DNA of 64,000 nucleotides from Paracoccus sp. SCSIO 75233 (GCF_027912675.1 NZ_CP115757.1:248001-312000), one strand, 5' to 3'; positions 7,762 through 15,825 are shown, counted from the stretch's first letter. Notes: generated by a model not told the origin, from the letters alone. Made by a program: numbers and translations.

Positions 7762-8838
7762 TCAATCAGCCCAATCAATGAAGCTTTCGGCATCCTTGAG
7801 CGTGGCCGCGTCCAGTCCTGCCGCCTTGGCCTCGGCCATCGCCGAAATCATGGTCGCCATCGCCCGCGCCTTGCCGCCCGCGTCGAAGGCCTGCATCGGA
7901 CGGACCAGATCAATTTTTACGGCTGGCCCGATTTTCTGCGAGGCTTCCTCGGCAAGCAGCAAGGCGATGGGTTGCAGGACGATCTGCGCCAGATGCCTCT
8001 GGGCCTCGCGCACAAGCGGACCCTGCGCGTTCTCGGCAAAGAGGGCAGGCAGAACCCCATAGGACGCCATGACCGCGCCACGGGCGGCTTGCAGCGTCTC
8101 GCGGGGCATCACGCCTTGGATATCCGGGGTGACACCCGATGCCCGCCAGTCCTGCACCGGGGCGGGACCGCCAGCCGCTGCGACATTCACTGATTCGCGC
8201 ATCATGATCCGGCCCCGGCGTCCACGAAATCCCCGCGCCAGCGTCGTCAGATCGTCTTCTTGGCTTTCGGGATAAGGCACGATCTGCGACCCGATGGGCG
8301 AGTCGCGGTAAACATCACGAAGCGCAGTTTCGACTTCCTGCAACAGTTCCGCCGTCAGGCTGGCCCGGTGCAGTGGCGAAGTTCCGGCCCACGGTGCCGC
8401 CGCCGATGATCCGATGCAGACATGAATAACCTCGGCAGCCAGGACGGTTTCTGTCAGCCCGCCCCCGACTTCGGAGATAGACACCCGATAGGCGGACGGA
8501 ATGCCCTGCCGCGTCTTGATATCCCAATCGGTCACGGGCAAGAGCCGGTCACCCCGGATCACGAAGACAGCTTCACCACGCAAGGCCAGCATCCGCGCGA
8601 ACAGCGCCATGTTGCGCCGGGTCAACAGCGTGGTGCCGTCCACATCAGCCAGAGCGAAGGCCCCTTCCCAGAGGCTTACACAGCCCTGAACCGTGGCGGT
8701 CAGTTCACCGACGCCGGAACCGCCTGCCAGCCATTCGGCACGAGCGGCGATAAGATCGGACGTGTAACCCATCGCCACGGCGCGGGTTTCGGGTTCGTCT
8801 ACGCGCGTAGACCGTCTGAACAGATTCATGAAGCCCAT
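7762..8838 (-). CDS. HK97-type phage portal protein
   Basis: The portal dodecamer sits at one capsid vertex and is the DNA channel and tail attachment point. The 358-aa product opens with the usual short basic start (MGFMNLFRRSTR), then the WEGAFALA...TRRNMALFARMLALRGEAVFVI core. The later part has the family motif around GVMPRETLQAARGAVMASYG, with LPALFAENAQGPLVREAQRHL next. It is at the short end of the portal family. Its ATG overlaps the connector stop (TAATG), so translation is coupled. Placing portal last, after capsid, protease and connector, differs from the usual portal-protease-capsid order of tailed phages. Confidence 0.9.
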   Translation of the reverse strand: MGFMNLFRRSTRVDEPETRAVAMGYTSDLIAARAEWLAGGSGVGELTATVQGCVSLWEGAFALADVDGTTLLTRRNMALFARMLALRGEAVFVIRGDRLLPVTDWDIKTRQGIPSAYRVSISEVGGGLTETVLAAEVIHVCIGSSAAAPWAGTSPLHRASLTAELLQEVETALRDVYRDSPIGSQIVPYPESQEDDLTTLARGFRGRRGRIMMRESVNVAAAGGPAPVQDWRASGVTPDIQGVMPRETLQAARGAVMASYGVLPALFAENAQGPLVREAQRHLAQIVLQPIALLLAEEASQKIGPAVKIDLVRPMQAFDAGGKARAMATMISAMAEAKAAGLDAATLKDAESFIDWAD

Positions 8839-9419
8839 TATTTCACCCTCCGATATGGGCGCAGCAGATCGGCAGCACCTGAATATTGCATCGCCCTGGC
8901 GATATGATCCGCAGCGCGCTCGAAGCTCTCTTCGGTCTTCTGGTCGCTGTCTTTATCGGGCGTGATGACCTTGCGCCGCTTGGTCGCCCATAGGTCCGGG
9001 TCCGTGGTATCGACAGCCTGCAACAGATAGTTCGCCAGCCGCTCCACCGCCTTGATGACAGCGGGCGGCGCGGGATTATCGGTGCCGACCGTTGCCGTGA
9101 TCCGGTTCGCATCGCCGGGAAGATAGACCCCGCCCCAAGGCGTTGCCGTGATCGGTGATACCTGCCAGTCGCCCGCCCATGTCTCGACAGACTCGACAAC
9201 AGCGGGGCGCAGGGGCATTTGCCATTCGCCGGACCCCTGCACCAGCCAGATCACGTTGCGCGGCGTCCAGCGGTCGCAGCAATAGGCCTCAACCCGCTGC
9301 CAGCACCAGTCTGTGCCGCTATCGAGTCGCGACATGGCTTCCGGCGTCAGCTTTTCATAAAGCCCCTGCAATTCCGGCCAGCTTTCAGGCTGATCCTCGA
9401 TTTCACGCATCAGTTCCAT
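8838..9419 (-). CDS. Phage head-tail connector (gp6-like)
   Basis: A 193-residue protein of the gp6-like connector class, which forms a ring under the portal and prepares the head for tail joining. The recognisable part is central: PLRPAVVESVETWAG..., the beta region GGVYLPGDANRITATVGTDN, then APPAVIKAVERLANYLLQA, the typical helix of these connectors. The start is an ATG in a TAATG overlap with the protease stop, with GGAGGG upstream. A GTG four codons earlier is the alternative. It is the only head-completion protein found and would be the interface to a borrowed tail. Confidence 0.82.
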   Translation of the reverse strand: MELMREIEDQPESWPELQGLYEKLTPEAMSRLDSGTDWCWQRVEAYCCDRWTPRNVIWLVQGSGEWQMPLRPAVVESVETWAGDWQVSPITATPWGGVYLPGDANRITATVGTDNPAPPAVIKAVERLANYLLQAVDTTDPDLWATKRRKVITPDKDSDQKTEESFERAADHIARAMQYSGAADLLRPYRRVK

Positions 9420-10045
9420 TATGCCCTCCACCTGTTCAAAACCTGCCTGACAGGCGGGTTTTCGGGCAGCAGCAACCCGCCATCGGTCGGAGACCAGTTC
9501 CGCGCCTCGACCTGCGTGTCGGGATAGGCCGGACGGGTGACGAAGGACATTTCGTAAAGCAGCGCCGCGAAGATCGTCCGTATCAGCGCCATGCCCAGCG
9601 ACGGGTCTTCTTCCTCGACTTTCTCGGCATCTGCTACGGCCCGTTCGGGCGGGATGCGAAAGCCCGGAGACAGCCCGACAATCAACCCGGCGGCGAAGGC
9701 GGCAAGGAAATCGCTCACATAGCTGACCTGCTGCATTTCCGGCGCAATGGACGCCTCGAAGGTCACAGCGTCATCAGCATCGCGAATATCCAGCGTTCCC
9801 GCCGATCTGGACGCCAGCGGGCGGTCATAGCTGTGACCGATCAGCAGATGAATATCTTCTTCCGGTTTGTCGATGCGGTAAGAGAACGCGCGGGACGCCA
9901 TGACTTCCTTGCGCGGTCTGCCAGAGCGGCCACCGTCCGAAAGGACGGCAGCCTTGCCATATGGAAAGCGGCCACGCAGCGCCAAAGCACCGGATGCCCG
10001 CTTGCGAAGCTCAAGCGCCCCGCTGTCGTGACCACCCCAGAGCAT
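9419..10045 (-). CDS. HK97-family prohead protease
   Basis: A serine protease of the U35/herpesvirus-assemblin fold that removes the scaffold domain from the capsid protein during maturation. In 208 aa it shows the conserved His region (HLLIGHSYDRPLASRSAGTL), the Ser region (GLIVGLSPGFRI) and the C-terminal substrate strand (LYEMSFVTRPAYPDTQVEARNW). The ATG overlaps the capsid stop (TAATG). A longer stretch than usual separates the His and Ser motifs. Function is certain at family level. Confidence 0.92.
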   Translation of the reverse strand: MLWGGHDSGALELRKRASGALALRGRFPYGKAAVLSDGGRSGRPRKEVMASRAFSYRIDKPEEDIHLLIGHSYDRPLASRSAGTLDIRDADDAVTFEASIAPEMQQVSYVSDFLAAFAAGLIVGLSPGFRIPPERAVADAEKVEEEDPSLGMALIRTIFAALLYEMSFVTRPAYPDTQVEARNWSPTDGGLLLPENPPVRQVLNRWRA

Positions 10046-11280
10046 TACACAGCCAGCCCGGTCAGGATGCGGGTTTGCAGGCCGCGCGGCACGGTGAAGT
10101 CAGCCGTGACCAGCCCCGTCAGCACCAGCGAACCGGAAGCCGCCTTGGTGTAAGGGTCGCGGATCAGGTCCACCCCGCCGTAAAGCCCCAGATAACCCGG
10201 CGCGATGCCCTGCACATTGGCGGTCATCAGTGCGGTATCGTCCGGGATAACGTTGGACGTGGCCGGGGTGCCGACATGCTTCACAAGGCGGTCCCATTCC
10301 GACACCGCCGTGCCAGCAATCAGAGCGTCATCCAGATCGGCCCAGATCGCGGGCGTGAAGGCCAGATTGACCTGCGACGCGGAAGTGATCGCGTTCGCCT
10401 CCATGAACGCCACCACCTCGGCGCGGAATGCGGCCCAAGTCGCCGCAGCCCCGACCGGCGTTTCAGTGATGCCATAGGCTGCCGCGCCGGGGATAATGCC
10501 CAGAGGCTCACCCGCTGCGCCCGACCCGTTGATGACCACGCGGTCAAGTTCGGTGCCGATCACCGCGTTCAGGTCGCGACGGATCGCGGCTTCCAGACCC
10601 GCGCCCGCCTGCTTCAGCGCCTTGCGGGTGATGACCATCTGCGCCCCGCCGGTATGATCCGGGGTCAGGCTGCGTTCGGTCGTCTGGTAGGGGTTTGCGG
10701 CCCCGACATTCGACAGTTCGTCAGTCTGCCATCCGAACACGGCCCCGCTGGTCGCGACCGGGAAGGCCAGTTCGCCCTGCGCAATCTGGATGCGCTGCAC
10801 CCCGATCTTTTCCGCGACACTGTTCGGAAAAATTCGATCAATGGTCGGACGGATCGCCTTCGGGTTCGGCAGGTCCGACCCGGACACGGTTTCGCCCGCG
10901 CGGGTTTCCAGCGCCTCGAACGGAACCGGGATGCCCTGATAGCCGCCCTTGGAGCGCATTTCGTCCACGATCTCTTTCGTGGCACCATCCAGCATCCGGC
11001 CTTCATCAAGCGCGAAGGCAACCTGACGCATCTCGAAGCGGCCCATCAGGTCCGACCATTCCCGATCCGACCGGGTTTCGAGTTCTTCGCCAGCTTCCCG
11101 GCGTTCGGTATCCTCGGCAATGAGCGCCGCGCGGTATCGGGTTTCATTGCTGCGATATTCCGCGTCCAGATCATTCATGGACCGGGTTTCGTCGTCGGTC
11201 GGCTTGTCCTTTCCGACCAGTTCAGCCAGCGATTGCCGTATCTCGGATTGACGGCGCTGGATTTTCGTAGAGTCAAGCAT
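10045..11280 (-). CDS. Major capsid protein, HK97 fold
   Basis: A 411-residue capsid subunit with an N-terminal delta/scaffold domain that is helical and charged (MLDSTKIQRRQSEIRQSLAEL... to about residue 95), followed by the HK97-fold core with ALKQAGAGLEAAIRRDL and GSGAAGEPLGIIPGA. Its C-terminus is SLVLTGLVTADFTVPRGLQT. The protease gene next to it fits removal of the scaffold. The start is the ATG behind GAGGTATACC. An in-frame ATG four codons upstream overlaps the HNH stop (ATGA) but has a poorer ribosome site. Confidence 0.95.
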   Translation of the reverse strand: MLDSTKIQRRQSEIRQSLAELVGKDKPTDDETRSMNDLDAEYRSNETRYRAALIAEDTERREAGEELETRSDREWSDLMGRFEMRQVAFALDEGRMLDGATKEIVDEMRSKGGYQGIPVPFEALETRAGETVSGSDLPNPKAIRPTIDRIFPNSVAEKIGVQRIQIAQGELAFPVATSGAVFGWQTDELSNVGAANPYQTTERSLTPDHTGGAQMVITRKALKQAGAGLEAAIRRDLNAVIGTELDRVVINGSGAAGEPLGIIPGAAAYGITETPVGAAATWAAFRAEVVAFMEANAITSASQVNLAFTPAIWADLDDALIAGTAVSEWDRLVKHVGTPATSNVIPDDTALMTANVQGIAPGYLGLYGGVDLIRDPYTKAASGSLVLTGLVTADFTVPRGLQTRILTGLAV

Positions 11281-11288
11281 GGTATACC

Positions 11289-11609
11289 TCATGTGCTCGA
11301 TGGTTTCGCCGTCAGTTCCCTGACAGCCTGTTTCCACGCCTCGCGGGCGGGATCTTCTTTGCCCATGCCGACCTCGATCCGCGTTTTCCGCGAATGGCAG
11401 GACGGGCAGAGCGTTTGCAGATTGGTCAGATCGAAGGCCCGTTCGGGCGCGGTCCTGACAGGAATGATGTGATCGACTTCAAGACGGCCCTGCGCCCCGC
11501 ACTGGACGCATTTCCAGCCGTCCCGGCGCTTGGCCTGTTGCCTCACACCCTTCCAGCGGGCCGACCGGATCACAGCCGCAGAGTGACGGTCATATCTGCC
11601 TAAAGCCAT
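11289..11609 (-). CDS. HNH endonuclease of the packaging module
   Basis: A 106-residue HNH nuclease. Zinc-binding CxxC pairs are Cys34/Cys37 and Cys68/Cys71, with the catalytic Asp46-His47 in EVDHIIPV, Asn63 in LTNLQTL and His72. In HK97-like phages a small HNH protein is encoded beside terminase and is needed for efficient cohesive-end cutting during packaging. Its start overlaps the end of terL by 10 bases and its end is 8 bases from the capsid start, firmly inside the head operon. It is therefore a packaging partner, not a homing nuclease. Confidence 0.93.
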   Translation of the reverse strand: MALGRYDRHSAAVIRSARWKGVRQQAKRRDGWKCVQCGAQGRLEVDHIIPVRTAPERAFDLTNLQTLCPSCHSRKTRIEVGMGKEDPAREAWKQAVRELTAKPSST

Positions 11610-13132
11610 TGTGCCGCCCTCCGCTTTCCTTCGGGTCGGGCAATCATCCGCTGGCCCTGTGCGACCGCCAGCACCGTTGCCGCTGTCGCGTCTATCCGGC
11701 CCAGAGAGCGCGACTTCGCCAGCTTGGCATTGCCTGCCGGGTCTATCAGCGTGATGGCGTCCGACATGGCCGATCTCAGCAGCAGCGACGGCACCCCTTT
11801 GACCTCGCCGTCAAACAGCGCCCTGCGGAACCGCTCGATGTCTTCGCTGCCGTCTTTCCAGCCGAAACCGCGCCAGATGAACGGGACGCGGCTCAGCCCG
11901 GCCTTGTCCATCGCCTCGGCAAATTCCGCATGTCTGAAACGGTCGCCGCAGATACAGGCAGGCGTGATGCCGTCCAGCCGCTTGACGATCTCAGCCAGCC
12001 AAGGCCCCGGCGGCACCGTCGCATCGCCCAGCGTGAACAGTTCCCCGCGTTCCTGCATCTCGACATAGCGCCCGCTGACCCCATCAGCGGCACCCCGGTT
12101 TGCCAGCGACGGATTGCCGGGGAAGGTGCCGACCGCTTCCAACCGTCCGGTGTGCGGCCAGTAGAACGCGGCTGCCGACATGGACCGCGACCCGCCCAGA
12201 TCAACGCCCAGCACAACAGGACCTTCGCGGGGCGGCAGGTCATCGGGATCAGCTTCGCTCGACAACCATTCATCGACTGTGACCAAAACGCTGCGGTCTT
12301 CGGTCGAAACCCGTTCATTGCGATTGAGATTGCGGAAGCTGGACAGGGCCGAACCGCCCCGTGCAATCGCCCGCCGCGCCTGTGCCACCAGCCATTCGGG
12401 CGATGACCCGATGCCTTCCTTCGCGCCGGGGTTCGCTTGCAGCAGCGAATCCAGATCGTCGGCAGGCAGACCGAAAGCGGGGCGATGTTCCTGCACATAG
12501 GTGCCGGGCGGCGGTTCATCCAGCCAACGGCTGAACGTGTTGCTGTCGTCCGGTGCCGAAGTCGAGATAATCAGGGCGCGGCCATCGCGCTTGCCCAGGC
12601 CGGATAGGATTGCGTTTTCTAAATTATCGCCTTTCTCGCGTTCCCATGCGGCCCGTTCATCCATCACCGCCAGCGTCGGAGCGCCGCCAAGGATGGATTT
12701 GCCATCGGCTGCGATGACCCGCGCCAGCCCACCGCCATTGCCCTCATATTCGACTTCCAGTTTCGACCCGCGCCGGATCGTGAACAGTTCCTGTTCTTCC
12801 TCTGAAAGCCCTTCAATGAAGCCGACCAGAAACTGAAATGCCGTCTTTGCCTGATCTCGATTTCGGGCGGCGAAGATGATCTCGCGTTTCGGCTGATCGT
12901 CCCACGCCCCGACCAGATGACCCAGCGACAGACCGGCAGACAGCGCCGTCTTGGCGTTGCCGCGACCGATCGACAGCACCCCGACCATGACGCCCGGTGC
13001 CAGCGATCCGCAGACGAATTTGCGCTGATACTTCGCCAGTTTCATCGGCTGACCGGCCAGTTTGCCTTCCGGGATCGTCAGCCCAGCCACGAAATCCAGC
13101 GCAGATGCAGCAAGTTTTGAAGGGCGGCTCAT
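11600..13132 (-). CDS. Terminase large subunit (TerL)
   Basis: The packaging motor: an ATPase that drives DNA into the capsid and a nuclease that cuts concatemers. The 510-aa product has the Walker A variant IGRGNAKT (residues 55-62), the Walker B with catalytic Glu in LAVMDE (154-159), and an RNase H-like nuclease domain starting at VVLGVDLGGSRSMSAAAF, with further acidic residues in ACICGDRFRHAEF. It belongs with the HK97/P27-type terminases. The start ATG overlaps the stop of a tiny upstream frame (ATGA). No recognisable small terminase subunit is adjacent. Confidence 0.93.
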   Translation of the reverse strand: MSRPSKLAASALDFVAGLTIPEGKLAGQPMKLAKYQRKFVCGSLAPGVMVGVLSIGRGNAKTALSAGLSLGHLVGAWDDQPKREIIFAARNRDQAKTAFQFLVGFIEGLSEEEQELFTIRRGSKLEVEYEGNGGGLARVIAADGKSILGGAPTLAVMDERAAWEREKGDNLENAILSGLGKRDGRALIISTSAPDDSNTFSRWLDEPPPGTYVQEHRPAFGLPADDLDSLLQANPGAKEGIGSSPEWLVAQARRAIARGGSALSSFRNLNRNERVSTEDRSVLVTVDEWLSSEADPDDLPPREGPVVLGVDLGGSRSMSAAAFYWPHTGRLEAVGTFPGNPSLANRGAADGVSGRYVEMQERGELFTLGDATVPPGPWLAEIVKRLDGITPACICGDRFRHAEFAEAMDKAGLSRVPFIWRGFGWKDGSEDIERFRRALFDGEVKGVPSLLLRSAMSDAITLIDPAGNAKLAKSRSLGRIDATAATVLAVAQGQRMIARPEGKRRAAQWL

Positions 13133-13263
13133 ATCACCCCCCGGATTTTTTTCGGAAGAGAGAAAGGAACACCCCGCCCCGCGAAAGGCCCCCCCAAGAG
13201 ATCGCCGAGCATTGGGACCAGATCAGCCCACATGCTGCGGATGCGGGTGACGATTGATCGCAC
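13129..13263 (-). CDS. Possible 44-aa leader gene overlapping terL
   Basis: A GTG behind an A/G-rich stretch (GAAGAAGAA) opens a short frame of 44 residues (MRSIVTRIRSMWADLVPMLGDLL...) whose stop overlaps the terL start as ATGA, the same junction style as other island genes. Upstream the frame continues as a Pro/His/Thr repeat that is the complement of G-tracts, so that part is probably not coding. It could be a very small terminase partner or only a coupling leader. Not recognised; weak support. Confidence 0.3.
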   Translation of the reverse strand: MRSIVTRIRSMWADLVPMLGDLLGGPFAGRGVPFSLPKKIRGVI

Positions 13264-13294
13264 TTCTTCTTCGCGTGTGGACGCGCATATGTGC

Positions 13295-13380
13295 GTCACA
13301 CACGTAGGGGTATAAGGGGTGTGTGACAGATGGGGGGATGAAGGGGGGGTGAAGGGGGGGATGAAAGGGGGGTGAAGGTG
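13295..13380. repeat. Inverted repeat plus G-tract tandem repeats; candidate island origin
   Basis: A perfect 9-bp inverted repeat (GTCACACAC at 13295, GTGTGTGAC at 13319) is followed by four runs of six or seven G separated by TGAA or ATGAA(A), in units of about 11-12 bp. Runs of this kind can fold as a G-quadruplex on the top strand. The block lies between the RepA-like gene and the packaging operon. It may be the satellite's replication origin, a cos/pac-like site or a transcription barrier; the sequence alone cannot choose. Confidence 0.55.
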
Positions 13381-13382
13381 CG

Positions 13383-14525
13383 TCATTCGGCTGCCTCCAA
13401 CCATGTGACGGGCCGTGAGGGTGAGCCGCCATGTGCCACTTTGACCTTGCTGTCGGTCAGCAGTTTCTCCATCGCAGAACGCAGCGCCTTCTTGGTGCAG
13501 CCCTCACTGTCGGGGTGTTCTGCGAAGACCTTCGGCGCGTAGTTCAGGCCACCCGCTGCGTTGACCTTGCGGCCCTGCAACGTGACCTCGCGCAGCAGAT
13601 GCAGGAAGACACGTTCGGCCTTGGCATTCGCTGCCAGTCGGTCCAGCCCTTGCGGCTCGCTGTCGCGGGTGAAGACGCCCTCGCGCCATGTCAGGCTGAT
13701 CTCGCCACCGATGCGGCCATAGTTGTTCTTTTTGGTATGCAGGATGCGCTTGTCGGGATCGGCCTCGTATCCGTCCTGTATGATCCGTTCGAGATACAGG
13801 CGGGATCGGACAGAGTTATTCCAAGCCGTGCTGCCGCTCGTGCCTGTGCCGCTGGAAAGGCCCGTAAGCGACGGATGCGACAGCAACACAACCGCGCATT
13901 TCTGGCGCTGAGCAAGGCCGCGCAGAATGCCGATGAACTGGCGCACTGCTGCCCGGTCATTCTCATTGGCCGGGAACATATCAGCCAATGTGTCCAGCAC
14001 GATCAGCGACGGCTGTTCATCCTTGGCCCGTGCCTCGATCTCATTGAACAGCGCCGATTGTGTCAGCTTGATCTTCGACTCGACAGCCAGAAGCGCGTCC
14101 TCGCCCGCCAGTGACCGGATCGTCAGCCGATCCAGATCGGCAAAGCGCAGACCCATTGTCCGGCAGATCGACGCCAGCCGGATGTGAAGTTCGTCGTCGT
14201 CATCCTCGGCAGACAGGAACAGAGCGCGTTTCTTTTCCACACCCTCGTTCAGCCATGATTTCCCGGTCGCGGCGCTGACCGCCAGCTGCAAGGCCAGCAG
14301 CGACTTGCCGGTGCCGCCATCGCCGCTAAAAAGCGTAACGGTCTTCATCGGGATCATGTTGTGAACCAACCACTGACGGGACGGAACCGGACGGCCTTCC
14401 AGATCGGCGGCGCTGTAGAATTGGGATTTCCGCCCTTCCTCGGACGGCCCGCCCATGTCGCGCTGATAGCCCAGATCGGCCATATGCGCGGCGTCGTGTT
14501 GTCCATATGCGTTGAAGACATTCAT
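13383..14525 (-). CDS. RepA-like replicative ATPase/helicase (AAA_25, RecA fold)
   Basis: A 380-residue RecA-fold ATPase of the hexameric RepA type known from RSF1010 and many satellites, likely acting as the island's replication helicase. After an N-terminal region of about 60 residues comes GRPVPSRQWLVHNMIP, then Walker A SGDGGTGKSLL (about 67-77), LFLSAEDDDDELHIRL, Walker B SLIVLDTLADMF, a sensor region VVLLSHPSL, and a C-terminal winged-helix-like part. The start ATG overlaps the upstream stop (ATGA) and has GGAGG in front. It is the only replication gene in the element; no primase is recognised. Confidence 0.86.
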   Translation of the reverse strand: MNVFNAYGQHDAAHMADLGYQRDMGGPSEEGRKSQFYSAADLEGRPVPSRQWLVHNMIPMKTVTLFSGDGGTGKSLLALQLAVSAATGKSWLNEGVEKKRALFLSAEDDDDELHIRLASICRTMGLRFADLDRLTIRSLAGEDALLAVESKIKLTQSALFNEIEARAKDEQPSLIVLDTLADMFPANENDRAAVRQFIGILRGLAQRQKCAVVLLSHPSLTGLSSGTGTSGSTAWNNSVRSRLYLERIIQDGYEADPDKRILHTKKNNYGRIGGEISLTWREGVFTRDSEPQGLDRLAANAKAERVFLHLLREVTLQGRKVNAAGGLNYAPKVFAEHPDSEGCTKKALRSAMEKLLTDSKVKVAHGGSPSRPVTWLEAAE

Positions 14526-14725
14526 GCTGCGACCGCCTCCACCTCGGCAACCACGGCGCGGACCTGATCCGCGTTCTTGCACTCGACCGAATACCCGGTA
14601 TTGCGATACTCGTTCTTCCAGATGTAGAGCGTCACGCCTTCGCCTTCTTGATCGGGATAGAAGTCTACGACGAAGGGGCCGACTTGGCGGCTGATCCAGA
14701 GATTATGCACTGCGTTCGCGCTCAT
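14522..14725 (-). CDS. Island hypothetical protein, 67 aa
   Basis: A small protein without a recognised family. The sequence MSANAVHNLWISRQVGPFVV...YPDQEGEGVTLYIWKNEY suggests a small beta-sheet protein with a C-terminal helix (NADQVRAVVAEVEAVAA). It overlaps both neighbours by ATGA junctions, which supports it being translated in the alpA-rep transcription unit. Confidence 0.65.
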   Translation of the reverse strand: MSANAVHNLWISRQVGPFVVDFYPDQEGEGVTLYIWKNEYRNTGYSVECKNADQVRAVVAEVEAVAA

Positions 14726-15120
14726 GCCGCTGCCCTCCCCTGCACAAACTCAAGGAAGGCGCGTTGATCCGCAGGTGTCAGTCGCGTGTAGCAGGCCAGC
14801 GCGTAGGCTTTCAGTTCCTCACGACACGCCAGATCGGCCCAGAAGCTGGCCTCGTCCATATAGCCCATCAGGGGCGGGATAGGCTGACCGGCAGGCTGTT
14901 CCTGCATCGCATCCACAACCGCCGCGACGGTTTCGTCAGGCAGCGATTTTAACGCCGCCAGCGCCATCAGGGCGCGTTCGTCTTCGGTCAGGCTGGCGGA
15001 CAGGATCGGAACAAGCCGCTGCCACGCATCAGGCGTTGCCAGCGTCAGAACACATCCCATCGCGCGGACAACGCTCAGGTGATTGCGCTCCATCAGCTTG
15101 GAGAACGACTTGTGGGTCAC
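14722..15120 (-). CDS. Island hypothetical protein, 132 aa, alpha-helical
   Basis: The start is a GTG overlapping the alpA stop (GTGA) with a strong ribosome site GGAGGTG six bases upstream. A longer frame to 15150 would add a Gly-rich, unlikely N-terminus. The product is Ala/Leu-rich and helical, with TLATPDAWQRLVPILSASL and DETVAAVVDAMQEQ, and no membrane segment. It lies between the AlpA-like regulator and the replication ATPase, where satellites often carry regulatory or replication-accessory proteins. No family recognised. Confidence 0.65.
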   Translation of the reverse strand: MTHKSFSKLMERNHLSVVRAMGCVLTLATPDAWQRLVPILSASLTEDERALMALAALKSLPDETVAAVVDAMQEQPAGQPIPPLMGYMDEASFWADLACREELKAYALACYTRLTPADQRAFLEFVQGRAAA

Positions 15121-15308
15121 GCCGCCACCTCCGCCTGAGCGTCCAGCCAAGCGGACATATCGGCCTCGCGCCAGTAACGGCGACGGGCGATATAGATCGG
15201 CTTCGGGAAGTTCAGTTCCGGGTCATGCAGCCAGCGCCACAGCGACATATCCGAAATGCCGCCGCACAGTTCGCGGACAGTTGCGGCGGGAATCAGTTTC
15301 CGTTCCAT
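15117..15308 (-). CDS. alpA: AlpA-family transcriptional regulator / excisionase
   Basis: A 63-residue winged-helix protein of the AlpA (MerR-like) type: LIPAATVRELCGGISDMSLWRWL is the DNA-binding helix pair, followed by FPKPIYIARRRYWREADMSAWLDAQ, the wing and third helix. AlpA proteins switch on excision and replication genes of P4-like and PICI satellites. Its stop overlaps the next gene (GTGA), so it heads the replication unit. A perfect 13-bp palindrome lies about 70 bases upstream and may be its operator or a partner's. Confidence 0.88.
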   Translation of the reverse strand: MERKLIPAATVRELCGGISDMSLWRWLHDPELNFPKPIYIARRRYWREADMSAWLDAQAEVAA

Positions 15309-15380
15309 CAGGGTGCCTTTCGCTAATGAGCGTTAGGCCTCCCAATATTCACATAATCCGTTGCCGCGCAAAAGAATCCC

Positions 15381-15409
15381 GGTCAGCTAAATAGGGTATT
15401 TAGCTGACC
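15381..15409. promoter_or_regulatory. Perfect 13-bp palindrome upstream of alpA
   Basis: GGTCAGCTAAATA and its exact complement flank a GGG spacer. The right arm covers the stop codon of the upstream gene. AT-richness and position between that stop and alpA suit an operator. The following minus-strand sequence has only a short T-rich stretch (TTCTTTT), so a terminator, perhaps an attenuator before alpA, is the alternative. Confidence 0.55.
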
Positions 15410-15825
15410 TCGCTGTCGTCGGTGTCGCCAAGCGCCCCTGATAGCAGTGCAATTTCTGCGATCTTAAAGCTGACACTGCCGCGCCATTTCACAATCTGAT
15501 TTACCGCCGTTGTGCGGCTTACATCAAATTTTTCCTCTAACATGCTCGCCAACGCATCAGTTCCCGAAGGGTCGAATCCATTTAGAACCGACTGCAACAA
15601 AACAAAGTTCATTGCGCTATCTAATCGAGATTTGTCTTTTGATTTCGGGCGACCTTTCGCCCGTGTAATTTCACCGCGAAGAATTTTTGCGATCACCTCC
15701 CGCTCTTCGCCTGAAAGCCATCGCCCCCGCTCTACGCGATCCGCCAATTCCGAAAAATCTCCATGCCTGGCAGCAGCGGCAGCGGGTGAAGGTCCAGCGT
15801 CGAAACCAAGATTTTCAAAATCCAT
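15400..15825 (-). CDS. Island protein with C-terminal HTH-like motif, possible regulator
   Basis: A 141-residue protein; the ATG overlaps the integrase stop (TGATG) and is preceded by a G-rich ribosome site. The N-terminal half is charged (SELADRVERGRWLSGEEREVIAKIL), then KGRPKSKDKSRLD, and near the end EEKFDVSRTTAVNQIVKWRG looks like a helix-turn-helix. It is co-transcribed with int and ends inside the palindrome before alpA, so it is a candidate repressor or regulator of the island. No family recognised. Confidence 0.65.
   Translation of the reverse strand: MDFENLGFDAGPSPAAAAARHGDFSELADRVERGRWLSGEEREVIAKILRGEITRAKGRPKSKDKSRLDSAMNFVLLQSVLNGFDPSGTDALASMLEEKFDVSRTTAVNQIVKWRGSVSFKIAEIALLSGALGDTDDSEVS

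Noticed and set aside
13331..13380. CRISPR-like short repeats
   Set aside because: The units are G-tracts of 11-12 bp with no unique spacers and no cas genes nearby.
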